The notes beneath the pieces are model-generated. The model was not told the DNA's origin and searched no databases. It was given only the letters and a program-made list of their open reading frames with translations. Below, piece by piece: positions 27,510-36,486 of a DNA stretch of 64,000 nucleotides. This stretch comes from Methylobacterium sp. NMS14P (lineage in GTDB: Bacteria; Pseudomonadota; Alphaproteobacteria; Rhizobiales; Beijerinckiaceae): NCBI RefSeq assembly GCF_028583545.1, contig NZ_CP087106.1, positions 5,253,001 to 5,317,000 of the forward strand, in the 5' to 3' direction. How positions within the stretch are numbered: the first letter of the stretch is position 1; every line of letters begins with the position of its first letter. The position numbers and the translations under genes are program-made.

Positions 27510-29087
27510 TCAGGCGGGCAGGCCGGCGCTGGCCAGCGCCTCGGCGTATCGCCGCCCCAGGGCGGCCACCGGGAAGGGGATCCGCGCCAGGAAGCCCGAG
27601 ACCGTCAATCCGGGTTCGATCTCCAGGAGCTCGGCGACCGCCTGCCGGGCGCGCTCCGGCTGGCCGAGCCCGACATGGGCCACGGCGAGCGCCCGCAGGG
27701 CGACGGCGAAGCGCCGGTTCTGCGCCAGGGCGCGCTCGGCCCACCGGATCGCCTCGGGGTAGTCCGCCTCGCTCACCGCCGCGACCGCCATCACCCCCGA
27801 CATCAGCCAGCCGCGCGGATCCCGCGGGTTGAGCTGCAGAGCCCGCTCGACCATGGCGCGCCCCGCCTCCGCGCGGCCGCACATGGTCTCGATCCAGCCC
27901 GCGAGGGTGAGCGCCAGGGCGGAGTTCGGGTTGACGAGCAGCGCGCGGCCGAACAGGTCGCGCGCCCGGTCCCGCTCGGTCTCCGACATGTTCCAGACCG
28001 CGAAGGCTGCCATGAAGAGCACCTGCGCGTCCCCGGGCGCGCGCTCGACCGCCCCCCAGGCCAGCCGCACCGCCGCCGCGCGCTCCGCGTCGCCCTGCGC
28101 GATCCAGCCCTGGAAATGGCACTGCGCCCGGCAATAGGCCGCCGCGGCCATCGCCGGGGCGTAGCCCGGGTCGAGCGCCAGGGCCTCGTCCAGGTGGCCG
28201 AGGGCCGCCGCCATGCCGGCGGCGGTGAAGTCGGCGAGCCTGGCATTGGCCCGGAGCAGCCGGTCGTAGGCGTCCGGATGGGCCGGCGCGTCGCGGCCGA
28301 GCCGGCCGATCTCCGCCAGCTGGAGGGTGGGCTCGATCGCGGCGGCGGCGCGCGCGGCGACCCGCTCTTGAAGGGCGAAGACGTCGTCGAGCCCGCCGTC
28401 GAAGCTGTCGGCCCAGAGATGGGCGCCGGTCCCGGCATCGACCAGCTGGCCGGTGATCCTCAGGCGCGAACCGCCGCGGCGCACGCTGCCGGCGACCACG
28501 TAGCCGACGCCGAGCTCCTGCCCGACCCGGCGCACGTCGATCGCCGCGCCCCGGTAGGTGAAGGTCGAGTTGCGCGCGATCACGAACAGGCCGCTGACGC
28601 GGGACAGCGCCGTGATGATCTCCTCGGTGATCCCGTCGGCGAAGTAGTCCTGATCCGGATCCGCGCTCAGGTTGGTGAAGGGCAGGACCGCCACCGCGGG
28701 GAGGCGCGGCCCGGTGCGCCACGTGACGCCCGCCTCCGCCGCGTCTTCCGGAGCAATCCCGGGCGAGACCTCCGATGCGGCCTCCCGCACGGCGCCGACG
28801 AAGCGCACGCCCTTGCGCGGGAGTGTGCGGATCCAGCGCTGGTCGGTTCCGGTGTCGCCGATCGCCGCCCGGGCCGCGTTGATCCGGCTGCCGAGGGTCG
28901 CCTCGGAGACGATGCGCCCGTTCCAGACCGCGTCCAGCAGGTCGTCGCGGCTGACCACCCGGTCGCGCCGCTCGATGAGCACCCGCAGGAGGTCGAAGAC
29001 CTGCGGCTCGACGGCGATCTCCGCGCCGTCCCGGCTCAGCTCGCGCCGGGCGGCATCGAGGGTGAAGGATCCGAACCGGTAGATCAC
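27510..29087 (-). CDS. Winged-helix (OmpR/CadC-type) TPR regulator
   Basis: A 525-aa cytoplasmic transcription regulator. Residues 1-100 are an OmpR/CadC winged helix (MIYRFGSFTLDAARRELSRDG, ending in WIRTLPRKGVRFVG). Residues 125-260 form a TolB-like domain found in many such proteins (VAVLPFTNLSADPDQDYFADGITEEI). From 270 onward TPR-like helices (ALALDPGYAPAMAAAAY, ALLVNPNSALALTLAG, ALQLNPRDPRGW) make up a peptide- or protein-binding superhelix. No membrane segment, so it is not a CadC-style membrane sensor. It is divergent from the hydrolase at 29291. Three 11-bp direct repeats between them are a likely operator, so it probably controls the hydrolase, itself, or both. Confidence 0.83.
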   Translation of the reverse strand: MIYRFGSFTLDAARRELSRDGAEIAVEPQVFDLLRVLIERRDRVVSRDDLLDAVWNGRIVSEATLGSRINAARAAIGDTGTDQRWIRTLPRKGVRFVGAVREAASEVSPGIAPEDAAEAGVTWRTGPRLPAVAVLPFTNLSADPDQDYFADGITEEIITALSRVSGLFVIARNSTFTYRGAAIDVRRVGQELGVGYVVAGSVRRGGSRLRITGQLVDAGTGAHLWADSFDGGLDDVFALQERVAARAAAAIEPTLQLAEIGRLGRDAPAHPDAYDRLLRANARLADFTAAGMAAALGHLDEALALDPGYAPAMAAAAYCRAQCHFQGWIAQGDAERAAAVRLAWGAVERAPGDAQVLFMAAFAVWNMSETERDRARDLFGRALLVNPNSALALTLAGWIETMCGRAEAGRAMVERALQLNPRDPRGWLMSGVMAVAAVSEADYPEAIRWAERALAQNRRFAVALRALAVAHVGLGQPERARQAVAELLEIEPGLTVSGFLARIPFPVAALGRRYAEALASAGLPA

Positions 29088-29194
29088 GGGGCGTTCCTGG
29101 GCGGGGCCATGTCCTCGTTCCGCGCCCTGTTCGCCGAACCGGCCGCCGCGGTGGAGGGCGCTCTAGCACGGGCCCGGGCGGGCATAAATCATGG

Positions 29195-29227
29195 TCCTCT
29201 GAAGGTGTCCTCAAGGCCCTCTGAAAG
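29195..29227. promoter_or_regulatory. Three 11-bp direct repeats, likely operator
   Basis: tcctctgaagg, tgtcctcaagg and ccctctgaaag lie head to tail at 29195-29205, 29206-29216 and 29217-29227. Winged-helix OmpR-type regulators bind direct repeats about one helical turn apart. These sit between such a regulator gene and the divergent hydrolase gene. Confidence 0.45.
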
Positions 29228-29290
29228 CGCCGCGCCGAGTATTGGGATAGGTTTCGCTCCATCGAAGACCTTCCGACGAGGGAGCCGTCC

Positions 29291-30490
29291 ATGGCCCGCG
29301 AGACCGATCCCGACACATCCGCCTGGAGCCGCCGCCGCCTCCTGAAGAGCGCGGTGGCCACCGCCGCCCTCGCCGAGCTCGGCCTCGGCGGGGCCGCGGG
29401 GGCGCAGGGCGCCCCGGCCCCCGGCACCCCGGTCCCCGGCACCCCGGTCCCCGGCACCCCGGTCCCCGGCACCCCGGTCCCCGGCACCCCGGTCCCCGGC
29501 ACCCCGGTCCCCGGCACCCCGGTCCCCGGCACCCCGGTCCCCGGCACCCCGGTCCCCGGCACCCCGGTCCCCGGCACCCCGGTCCTCGGCGCCATGCCGG
29601 GTGTCCTGAAGCAGGTCGAGGCCGGTGTGCTCGACGTCGGCTACGTCGAGGCCGGTCCCGCCGACGGGCCGGCGGCCATCCTGCTCCACGGCTGGCCCTA
29701 CGACATCCACGCCTTCGCGGAGGTCGTGCCGATCCTCACCGCGGCCGGGTACCGGGTGATCGTGCCGTACCTGCGCGGCTACGGGAGCACCCGCTTCCTG
29801 GCCCCGGACGCGGTCCGGAACGGCGAGCAGGCCGCGCTCGCCGTGGACGTCATCGCCCTGATGGACGCCCTCAAGATCCACCAGGCCGTCCTGGGCGGCT
29901 TCGACTGGGGCGCGCGGACGGCCGACATCGTCGCGGCGCTGTGGCCGGAGCGGTGCCGGGCGCTGGTGGCGGTCAGCGGCTACCTGATCGGCAACCAGGA
30001 GGCCGGCAAGAAGCCGCTCCCGCCGCGGGCCGAGCTGTCCTGGTGGTACCAGTTCTACTTCGCCACCAGCCGGGGTCGGGCCGGCTACGAGGCCTACCGC
30101 GCCGACTTCGCCAAGCTGATCTGGCAGACCGCCTCGCCGCGCTGGCGCTTCGACGACGCCACCTTCGCGCGGAGCGCCCCGGCCCTCGACAACCCGGATC
30201 ACGTCAGCATCGTCGTCCACAATTACCGCTGGCGGATGGGCCTCGCCGAGGGGGAGCACCGGTACGACGCTCTGGAGCGCCGCCTCGCCGACGCGCCCAC
30301 GATCGGCGTGCCGACCATCACCCTGGAGGGCGACGCGAACGGCGCTCCCCACCCGGAGCCCGCCAGCTACGCGGCCAAGTTCACCGGGCGCTACGCGCAC
30401 CGGTTGATCACCGGCGGGATCGGCCACAACCTCCCGCAGGAGGCGCCGCGCGCCTTCGCGCAGGCCGTGATCGACGCGGCCGCGGCCTGA
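29291..30490 (+). CDS. Tat-exported epoxide-hydrolase-like alpha/beta hydrolase with PGTPV repeats
   Basis: A 399-aa enzyme. A twin-arginine signal (W-S-R-R-R-L-L-K-S, residues 12-20) leads into a hydrophobic stretch and AGAQG. Residues 44-98 are eleven PGTPV repeats, a rigid Pro-rich spacer. The catalytic domain follows: H-G-W-P (133-136) is the oxyanion motif, and the nucleophile elbow G-G-F-D205-W-G carries Asp, not Ser. This is the signature of epoxide hydrolases and haloalkane dehalogenases. The C-terminal [12 protein letters not shown] supplies His. Start ATG 29291 has GAGGGAG upstream. It is divergent from the winged-helix regulator and followed by a cytochrome-like gene. Substrate not known. 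Confidence 0.86.
   Translation: MARETDPDTSAWSRRRLLKSAVATAALAELGLGGAAGAQGAPAPGTPVPGTPVPGTPVPGTPVPGTPVPGTPVPGTPVPGTPVPGTPVPGTPVPGTPVLGAMPGVLKQVEAGVLDVGYVEAGPADGPAAILLHGWPYDIHAFAEVVPILTAAGYRVIVPYLRGYGSTRFLAPDAVRNGEQAALAVDVIALMDALKIHQAVLGGFDWGARTADIVAALWPERCRALVAVSGYLIGNQEAGKKPLPPRAELSWWYQFYFATSRGRAGYEAYRADFAKLIWQTASPRWRFDDATFARSAPALDNPDHVSIVVHNYRWRMGLAEGEHRYDALERRLADAPTIGVPTITLEGDANGAPHPEPASYAAKFTGRYAHRLITGGIGHNLPQEAPRAFAQAVIDAAAA
29420..29584. repeat. Eleven tandem 15-bp repeats (PGTPV)
   Basis: The 15-base unit cccggcaccccggtc is repeated eleven times, exactly in the copies checked, within the hydrolase gene. Each unit adds five residues, so slippage keeps the frame. The near-perfect identity at the DNA level suggests recent expansion. 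Confidence 0.9.
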
Positions 30491-30555
30491 CCGCCGCGGC
30501 GCGGCCGGATCATCCCCGGACACAGGACCATCCCGAGACGACGACGGAGGTTGCC

Positions 30556-31068
30556 ATGCGGTTCCCGGCTCACGCGCTGCCGGCCCTGCTCGCTGCGGGC
30601 CTGATTTTGGGTGGCTCCGCGGTGCGCGCCGTGGATGCCGGGACCGCCCCGGCGGCCTCGCCGATCTACGGCGTCACCGTCCCGGACGGGTACCGCGACT
30701 GGCAGCTCGTCGGCGTCGCCCAGGAGACCGGGGCCCTCGACGAGCTGCGCGCCGTGGTCGGCAACGCGCGGGCGCTCGACGCCTACCGGTCCGGCACCCT
30801 GCCGTTCCCGGACGGGACCGTGCTGGTGAAGCGCGCCTGGACGCGGGTGCCGTCGGCGGAGTTCGCCCCGGCCTTCGTGCCCGGCGGCGCCACGACGGTC
30901 CAGGTCATGGTGAAGGATTCGCGGCGCTACGCGGCGACGGGCGGCTGGGGGTTCGGGCGCTTCGTCGACGGCAAGCCCGCGGACGCGGCCCAGCACGAGA
31001 CCTGCTTCGCCTGCCACAGCGCCAATGTCCGGGACCACGACTTCGTGTTCACGCGGCTCGCGCCCTGA
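30556..31068 (+). CDS. Cytochrome P460-family protein
   Basis: A 170-aa periplasmic cytochrome-like protein. It has a Sec signal (MRFPAHALPALLAAGLILGGSAVRAVDA), then YGVTVPDGYRDWQLVGVAQE and FPDGTVLVKRAW, both typical of the P460 beta-sheet fold. A heme-binding C-F-A-C-H near the C-terminus is followed by DHDFVFTR. Family members oxidise hydroxylamine or detoxify NO, or bind NO, but the P460-specific Lys-to-heme crosslink residue cannot be assigned here. The gene follows the hydrolase by 65 bases and has its own CGGAGG ribosome site, so it may be in the same operon. The start is ATG 30556. Confidence 0.83.
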   Translation: MRFPAHALPALLAAGLILGGSAVRAVDAGTAPAASPIYGVTVPDGYRDWQLVGVAQETGALDELRAVVGNARALDAYRSGTLPFPDGTVLVKRAWTRVPSAEFAPAFVPGGATTVQVMVKDSRRYAATGGWGFGRFVDGKPADAAQHETCFACHSANVRDHDFVFTRLAP

Positions 31069-31258
31069 GGCCCGCCGCCGCCCGGACGGCCGCCACGACG
31101 CCCCTGTCAGCGCGCGGCTTCCCTCAACGTCCGCTCGCTGTCGCGCCTTGCGTCTCCCGTCAGCCGGCGCCTACACCTTTGCCGGCTCAAGCTCGGCCCG
31201 GACCGGGCGGGACATGACGGCGCCGGCCCGAGGCACGGCCCCGCAGGGAGGATAGCGC

Positions 31259-32281
31259 GTGACGATCGCCCGATACGGCGCAGCCCTGGCGCTGCTCTGC
31301 GGCTTCGGTTCCCTGTCGCCCCTCAGGGCCGACGAGTGCCCCAACCGCGGCCAGCTCGACGACGCCTACTGCGACGCCAACAAGGACCTCGTCGCCGACG
31401 TCCCGGCCAAGACCCGCGACCCGAGCGTCATCGTCTTCGCCTACACGCCGGTGGAGGATCCCGCGGTCTACGAGAACTCGTTCAAGCCGTTCACGACCTA
31501 CCTGAGCCAGTGCACCGGCAAGCGCGTCGTCTACTACCCGGTTCAGTCGAACTCGGCCGAGATCGAGGCGATGCGCTCCGGCCGGCTCACGGTGGCGGGC
31601 TTCTCGACCGGGCCCCTCGGCTTCGCGGTGAACATGGCCGGCGCGATCCCGTTCGCCGCCAAGGGCACCGAGAAGGGCGCCGAGGGCTACAACCTGATCG
31701 TCGTGGTGAAGGCGAGCAGCCCGTACAGGACGCTGGCCGACCTCAAGGGCAAGCGCGTGGCCCACACGGCGCCGTCGTCGAATTCCGGCAACCTCGCGCC
31801 CAAGGCGCTGTTCCCCGAGCAGGGGCTGAAGCCCGGCGAGGACTACAAGCTCATCTACTCGGGCGGCCACGACAAGTCGGCGCTGGGCGTCGGCACCGGC
31901 GACTACGACGCCGCCCCGGTGGCCTCGGACGTGTTCTACCGGATGGTCGCCCGCGGGACGATCAAGGGCGACGATTACCGGGTGATCTACACGAGCGAGA
32001 AGTTCCCGACCTCGGGCTTCGCGTACGCCCACGATCTGAAGCCGGAACTCGCCGAGAAGCTGAAGCAGTGCTTCTACGATTTCCGCTTCCCGCCCGACAT
32101 GGTGAAGGATTTCGAGGGCGACGACCGGTTCGCGCCGATCACCTACCTCAAGGACTGGGCGATCGTCCGCAAGGTCGCGGAGGAATCGGGCACGCCGTAC
32201 AACAAGGTCGCCTACGAGCGCGAGGCCGCCCGCGAGGCCGAGGCCGCCCGCAAGAAGGCCGCGGGCGCGCCCAAGCCGTGA
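31259..32281 (+). CDS. phnD: Phosphonate ABC transporter substrate-binding protein
   Basis: A periplasmic binding protein of the PhnD family (340 aa). Signal peptide: [24 protein letters not shown]. Recognition: [80 protein letters not shown] and [25 protein letters not shown], all hallmarks of PhnD. The GTG start at 31259 follows AGGGAGGAT. The tail is rich in Glu/Ala/Lys. It is the first of four genes with overlapping stops and starts. Phosphonate, phosphite or phosphate-ester ligands are all possible. No C-P lyase genes are present in the window. Confidence 0.9.
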   Translation: MTIARYGAALALLCGFGSLSPLRADECPNRGQLDDAYCDANKDLVADVPAKTRDPSVIVFAYTPVEDPAVYENSFKPFTTYLSQCTGKRVVYYPVQSNSAEIEAMRSGRLTVAGFSTGPLGFAVNMAGAIPFAAKGTEKGAEGYNLIVVVKASSPYRTLADLKGKRVAHTAPSSNSGNLAPKALFPEQGLKPGEDYKLIYSGGHDKSALGVGTGDYDAAPVASDVFYRMVARGTIKGDDYRVIYTSEKFPTSGFAYAHDLKPELAEKLKQCFYDFRFPPDMVKDFEGDDRFAPITYLKDWAIVRKVAEESGTPYNKVAYEREAAREAEAARKKAAGAPKP

Positions 32282-32307
32282 CGCAGGCCGTGACGCAGGC
32301 CGTGACG
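32278..32307 (+). repeat. Tandem 12-bp repeat at the phnC start
   Basis: gtgacgcaggcc occurs twice head to tail (32278-32301) and a third unit begins gtgacg (32302). Each begins with an in-frame GTG, so three possible start codons are offered. The first overlaps the phnD stop as GTGA. Confidence 0.65.
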
Positions 32308-33123
32308 GCGGGGAGCGCGGCGCGCGCGGTGGCGGCCGGACCCGACGGCGATCCCCGCGCGGAGGATCCCCGCGCGCTGGTGATCCGCGGGCTGACCAAG
32401 GCGTACCGGGCCGGCCAGCCGGTCCTGAAGGGCATCGACCTCGTGGTGCCCGGCACCGGGCTCACGGCGATCATCGGGCCGTCCGGCACCGGCAAGAGCA
32501 CCCTGATCCGCTGCATCAACCGGCTCGTCCAGCCGACCTCGGGGGAGATCCTGTTCCGCGGCGAGGACCTCGCCCGGCTCTCCGGCCCCGCCCTGCGCCG
32601 GGCGCGGCGCCGGATCGGGATGGTGTTCCAGGAGTACAATCTGGTCGAGCGCCTCTCGGTGATGGAGAACCTGCTCTGCGGCCGCCTCGGCTACGTGCCG
32701 GCCTGGCGCGCGTGGCTGCGGCGCTTCCCCGAGGCGGACATCGCCCGCGCCTTCGACCTCCTCGACGCGGTCGGCCTGTCGGGCTTCGCCACCCGCCGGG
32801 CCGACGCCCTGTCGGGCGGGCAGCGCCAGCGCGTCGGCATCGCCCGGGCGATCATGCAGGAGCCCGAGATCGTGCTCGCCGACGAGCCGACCTCGTCCCT
32901 CGACCCGAAGAGCTCCGTCGAGATCATGGAGATCCTGTCCCGGCTCGCGGCCGAGCGCGGCGTGCCGGTGGTGGTCAACATCCACAACGTGGCGCTCGCC
33001 CAGCGCTTCGCCGCGCGGATCGTCGGCATGTCGGGCGGTCACGTGGTCTATGACGGGCCGCCGGACCGGCTGAGCGAGGCCGACCTGCGCGGCATCTACG
33101 GCGGCGAGAACTGGCTCGAATGA
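32278..33123 (+). CDS. phnC: Phosphonate ABC transporter ATP-binding protein
   Basis: The ATPase of the phn importer (281 aa from the first GTG). Walker A is [10 protein letters not shown]-loop [17 protein letters not shown], signature LSGGQRQRV, Walker B IVLADEP and H-loop [11 protein letters not shown]. The start is uncertain: GTG 32278 overlaps the phnD stop (GTGA), but GTGs at 32290 and 32302, in a tandem repeat, are also in frame. The first 35 residues (Ala/Gly/Asp-rich) precede the usual ABC start. The gene overlaps phnE by four bases (ATGA), so coupling is strong. Confidence 0.9.
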   Translation: MTQAVTQAVTAGSAARAVAAGPDGDPRAEDPRALVIRGLTKAYRAGQPVLKGIDLVVPGTGLTAIIGPSGTGKSTLIRCINRLVQPTSGEILFRGEDLARLSGPALRRARRRIGMVFQEYNLVERLSVMENLLCGRLGYVPAWRAWLRRFPEADIARAFDLLDAVGLSGFATRRADALSGGQRQRVGIARAIMQEPEIVLADEPTSSLDPKSSVEIMEILSRLAAERGVPVVVNIHNVALAQRFAARIVGMSGGHVVYDGPPDRLSEADLRGIYGGENWLE

Positions 33124-33926
33124 GCGCGCCCGCCCGTCCGGCCTCCCCAGACGCCGCCGACCGCGTCGCGTTCCGGCCCAACTGGACCGCCCGCGCCGGC
33201 TGGGCGCTCCTCGCCGCCTACGCGGTCTACGCGGCGACCCAGCTCGGCTTCTCGCCCGAGCGCTTCGCCGGCGGCCTCGCCCACGGGCAGCAGTTCCTGG
33301 CCCGGATGTTCCCGCCGAACTTCTCCCGCTGGGAGCTGATCCAGTCGGGGATCGTCGAGAGCCTGCAGATCGCCGTGATCGCCACGGTGGTCGGCATCGT
33401 CATCGCCCTGCCGATCGGCTTCCTGGCGGCCCGCAACCTGATGCCGCCCTGGGTGACGTGGCCGACCCGCATCCTGATCGCGCTCTGCCGCTCGTTCCAC
33501 CCGATCATCGTGGCGATCCTGTTCGTGAAGGCGATCGGCTTCGGGGCGCTCGCCGGCGTCATGGCGCTGATCGTCGCCTCGGTGGGCTTCATCGCCAAGC
33601 TGTTCGCCGAGGCGATCGAGGAGATCTCCCTGAAGCAGGTCGAGGCGGTGCGGGCGACCGGCGCCGGCTTCCTGTCGACCCTGATCATGGGCGTGCAGCC
33701 GCAGGTGCTGCCGCGCTTCATCGGCTTCGCCACCTACCAGCTCGATTCCAACCTGCGGAACTCGACCATGGTGGGCATCGTCGGCGGCGGCGGCATCGGC
33801 GCGACGCTGTTCACCGCCTACCAGCGCTTCGACTTCGACGTGGTGCTGGCGATCCTGATCGTCATCGTCGCCCTGATCATGGTGGCCGAGATCGTCTCCG
33901 GCTGGGCCCGCAAGGTGTTCCAGTGA
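33120..33926 (+). CDS. phnE: Phosphonate ABC transporter permease
   Basis: A 268-aa inner-membrane permease with about six helices. The BPD_transp motif is [53 protein letters not shown]. It overlaps phnC by ATGA and the second permease gene by GTGA, so it is translated in a chain. Together with the next gene it forms a heterodimeric channel. The first 20 residues are cytoplasmic and Pro/Ala-rich. Confidence 0.9.
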   Translation: MSAPARPASPDAADRVAFRPNWTARAGWALLAAYAVYAATQLGFSPERFAGGLAHGQQFLARMFPPNFSRWELIQSGIVESLQIAVIATVVGIVIALPIGFLAARNLMPPWVTWPTRILIALCRSFHPIIVAILFVKAIGFGALAGVMALIVASVGFIAKLFAEAIEEISLKQVEAVRATGAGFLSTLIMGVQPQVLPRFIGFATYQLDSNLRNSTMVGIVGGGGIGATLFTAYQRFDFDVVLAILIVIVALIMVAEIVSGWARKVFQ

Positions 33927-34738
33927 GCGTCGCCCTCGCGTCCGCCGCCGCCGGCCCGCGCCGCTGGGAGCGCTTCCCCCTGTGGAAGCGGCTGGCGCGG
34001 CTCGCCTTCACGCTCTGCGCGGTGGCGGCCTTCGTGGCGAGCCTGCGCACCATCGAGGTGATCCCGGAATTCCTCTACGACGCCCCCGACCAGCTGGCCG
34101 ACCTGTTCGGCCGGATGTGGCCGATGGATGCCGGCTATGTCGGGCCGACCCTGCGGGCGCTGGTGGAGACCCTGCACATCGCGACCCTCGGCACCCTGAT
34201 CGCCATCGCGATCGCGGTGCCGATCGGGCTGATGGCGGCCCGCAACGTCACGCCCAACCGCGCGCTGAACCTGTTCGCCAAGTTCGTGTTCGTGACCTCG
34301 CGCTCGGTGAACTCCCTGGTCTGGGCGCTGCTGTTCGTGGCGGTGTTCGGCCCGGGGCCGCTGGCCGGGACCCTGGCGATCGCGCTCCGCTCCGTCGGCT
34401 TCACCGGCAAGCTGTTCGCCGAGGCGCTGGAGGAGGCCAATCGCGGCTCGATCGAGGCCCTGCAGGCCGCGGGCGCCGGGCGCCTCTCGACGCTGCTGCT
34501 CGGCTACTGGCCGCAGGTGAAGCCGGCCTTCTGGTCGATCGCGCTGTTCCGCTGGGACATCAACATCCGCGAATCCGCCGTGCTCGGGCTGGTCGGCGCG
34601 GGCGGCATCGGCGTCGCGCTCGATACCGCCCTGAACCTGCTCTACTGGGACCAGGTCGCCGTGGTGCTCGCGGCGATCTTCGGCGTCGTCATCCTGGCCG
34701 AGATCGTCGTGACGGCGCTGCGCGCCCGGACGCTCTGA
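33923..34738 (+). CDS. phnE: Second phosphonate ABC transporter permease
   Basis: A 271-aa PhnE-type permease, paralogous to the gene just upstream. It shares IEALQAAGAGRLSTLLLGYWPQVKPAFWSIALFRWDINIRESAVLGLVGAGGIG, the EAA loop seen in all PhnE. The start is GTG 33923 in a GTGA overlap with the first phnE stop; a longer open frame upstream is a shadow. Two permeases side by side (phnE1-phnE2) is the usual phnDCE1E2 form. It ends the operon and faces the AbgB-like gene eight bases away on the other strand. Confidence 0.9.
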   Translation: MSVALASAAAGPRRWERFPLWKRLARLAFTLCAVAAFVASLRTIEVIPEFLYDAPDQLADLFGRMWPMDAGYVGPTLRALVETLHIATLGTLIAIAIAVPIGLMAARNVTPNRALNLFAKFVFVTSRSVNSLVWALLFVAVFGPGPLAGTLAIALRSVGFTGKLFAEALEEANRGSIEALQAAGAGRLSTLLLGYWPQVKPAFWSIALFRWDINIRESAVLGLVGAGGIGVALDTALNLLYWDQVAVVLAAIFGVVILAEIVVTALRARTL

Positions 34739-34745
34739 GGGGGCC

Positions 34746-36167
34746 TCACCGCCCCAGCGACATGCCGAGCGGCGGCTCCACCTCCGGCGGCAGCGGCGAG
34801 ACGTAGCCCGCCGCGCCGACCCGCCGGGCGAGGTCCGCCTTCGCGGCGTCGCGCAGCGCCGCGTCGGTCACCGCCCGGGCGCCGGTGGCGGCCATGGCCT
34901 TGGCGACCTGCACCATCGCCTTGTGGGCCGCCGGGGTCTTGCCCTGCGCCACCACCTGCCAAGTGTGGAACGGCGTGCCGATCGCCACCGTGGGCGCGTG
35001 GGCCTGGACGGTCGGCACCACCCAGCTCACGTCGCCGACATCGGTGGAACCGACCGCCGGGTTGCGCGGCGCGTCGAGGGGCACGAGGAAATCGGCGAGC
35101 GGTGCCTCGGTGCGCGGCATCCCGACGGCGCGGAACACGGCGTCGATGTCGCCGTCGGTGAGCGTCGCCCGGATCCGGCCGGCGAAGTCCCGGTCGGCCT
35201 CGTCGAAATGCGGCGGCCCGAGTTCCTCCATGACGCCGTGCAGCGCCCGCTCCAGGGGATCGTTGCCCAGCAGGTTCGACACCGCGCTGACGATCCGCAC
35301 CTCGACCGCGGTCTCGGTCATCAGGGCGGCGCCCTGCGCGATCTTCTTCACCCGCTCGACCAGCGCCAGCATGCCGGGGAGGTCGCGGGCCCGGATCGAG
35401 TAGCGCACCGTCGCGCCGGCCTGGACGACGTTCGGCGCGATGCCGCCGGCGTCGAGATAGGCGTAGTGGACCCGCGCGTCGGACGGCATGTGCTCGCGCA
35501 TGTAGTTCACGCCGACGCTCATCAACTCGACGGCGTCCAGCGCCGAGCGCCCGAGATGCGGTGCGGCCGCCGCGTGGGCGGTGCGGCCGGTGAAGACGAA
35601 GTCGGCCCGGGTGTTGGCGAGCGCCACCGGCGGCGCCACCTCCCAGAAGCTGCCCGGATGCCAGGAGATCGCGATGTCGGCATCCGCGAAGGCGCCGGCC
35701 CGGACCATGAACGCCTTGGCGGCGCCGCCTTCCTCCGCCGGGCAGCCGTAGTAGCGCACGCGGCCGGGGGTGCCGGTCTCGGCGAGCCAGTCCTTCAGCG
35801 CGGTGGCGGCGAGCAAGGCCGCCGAGCCGAGGAGGTTGTGGCCGCAGCCGTGGCCGTGCCCGCCCGCCTCGACCGGCCGGTGCTCGGCGACGCCCGCCTC
35901 CTGCGACAGACCCGGCAGGGCGTCGTACTCGCCGAGGAACGCGATGACCGGCCCGCCCGCGCCGGCCTCGCCCATCACGGCGGTGGGGATGCCGGCGACC
36001 GCTTCCGTGACCCGGAAGCCCTGGTGACGCAGCTCGGCGACGTGCTCGGCGCAGGAGCGGCTTTCCGTGTAGCAGACCTCCGGCATGCCCCAGACGCGCT
36101 CGGACAGGGCGATCAGCCGCTCCGACTGCGCGTCGACGTGGCGCCACACGGCGTTGCGGTTGTCCAT
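34746..36167 (-). CDS. abgB: AbgB-like M20 family amidohydrolase
   Basis: A zinc-dependent amidohydrolase (473 aa) of the M20/AbgB group, which split p-aminobenzoyl-glutamate or similar acyl-amino-acid compounds. Metal-site motifs: H-G-H-G-C-G-H-N (about residues 103-110), then CPAEEGGAAKAFM with the catalytic Glu and a further metal ligand. The dimerisation domain has GRTAHAAAAPHLGRSALDAVELM, and the last metal ligand is in GTPFHTW. STDVGDVSW is a well-known AbgB pattern. The start is ATG 36167. It is divergent from the peptide-type ABC operon, which may import its substrate. Cytoplasmic, no signal. Confidence 0.88.
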   Translation of the reverse strand: MDNRNAVWRHVDAQSERLIALSERVWGMPEVCYTESRSCAEHVAELRHQGFRVTEAVAGIPTAVMGEAGAGGPVIAFLGEYDALPGLSQEAGVAEHRPVEAGGHGHGCGHNLLGSAALLAATALKDWLAETGTPGRVRYYGCPAEEGGAAKAFMVRAGAFADADIAISWHPGSFWEVAPPVALANTRADFVFTGRTAHAAAAPHLGRSALDAVELMSVGVNYMREHMPSDARVHYAYLDAGGIAPNVVQAGATVRYSIRARDLPGMLALVERVKKIAQGAALMTETAVEVRIVSAVSNLLGNDPLERALHGVMEELGPPHFDEADRDFAGRIRATLTDGDIDAVFRAVGMPRTEAPLADFLVPLDAPRNPAVGSTDVGDVSWVVPTVQAHAPTVAIGTPFHTWQVVAQGKTPAAHKAMVQVAKAMAATGARAVTDAALRDAAKADLARRVGAAGYVSPLPPEVEPPLGMSLGR

Positions 36168-36486
36168 CGTGTCGTCTCCGGGAAGGTCGCGCGTCGCGTT
36201 CGCGCCACCATAGCGGGCTCCCCGCCGTCATCGCGAGCGCAGCGAAGCGACCCAGGGTTGCGCGCCCTCGGGAAGCGCGGCGCCGCCGGATGGCTTCGCT
36301 CCGCTCGCGAAGACGGATACGGCGCGCGCCTCCGGCCGCCCGACCGCATGCAGGCCTGAGGCCATGCTGTGCGCGAAGCGAACCTTCCTCAACACGTTCC
36401 GATTGAACCGTCACTGGCCCGCCCCTTGCCAAGGGCCCCGCCGGGATGGTGCTGTGCCGCGCGTGGCGGTCAACGGGAATGCGTAC
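36168..36486. other. Divergent intergenic region with a REP-like repeat
   Basis: It holds promoters of the AbgB-like gene and the ABC operon, plus the inverted REP pair at 36225-36316. No gene is seen; the frame upstream of 36487 reads as non-coding. Confidence 0.6.
36225..36316. repeat. Inverted REP/BIME-like element
   Basis: The left arm (36225-36254, ccgtcatcgcgagcgcagcg and on) is nearly complementary to the right arm (36286-36316, ending ccgctcgcgaagacgg). This 'GTCATnGCGAGCGnAGCGAAGC' sequence is a widespread REP-like repeat in Hyphomicrobiales genomes. It would form a hairpin in RNA. Confidence 0.7.
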
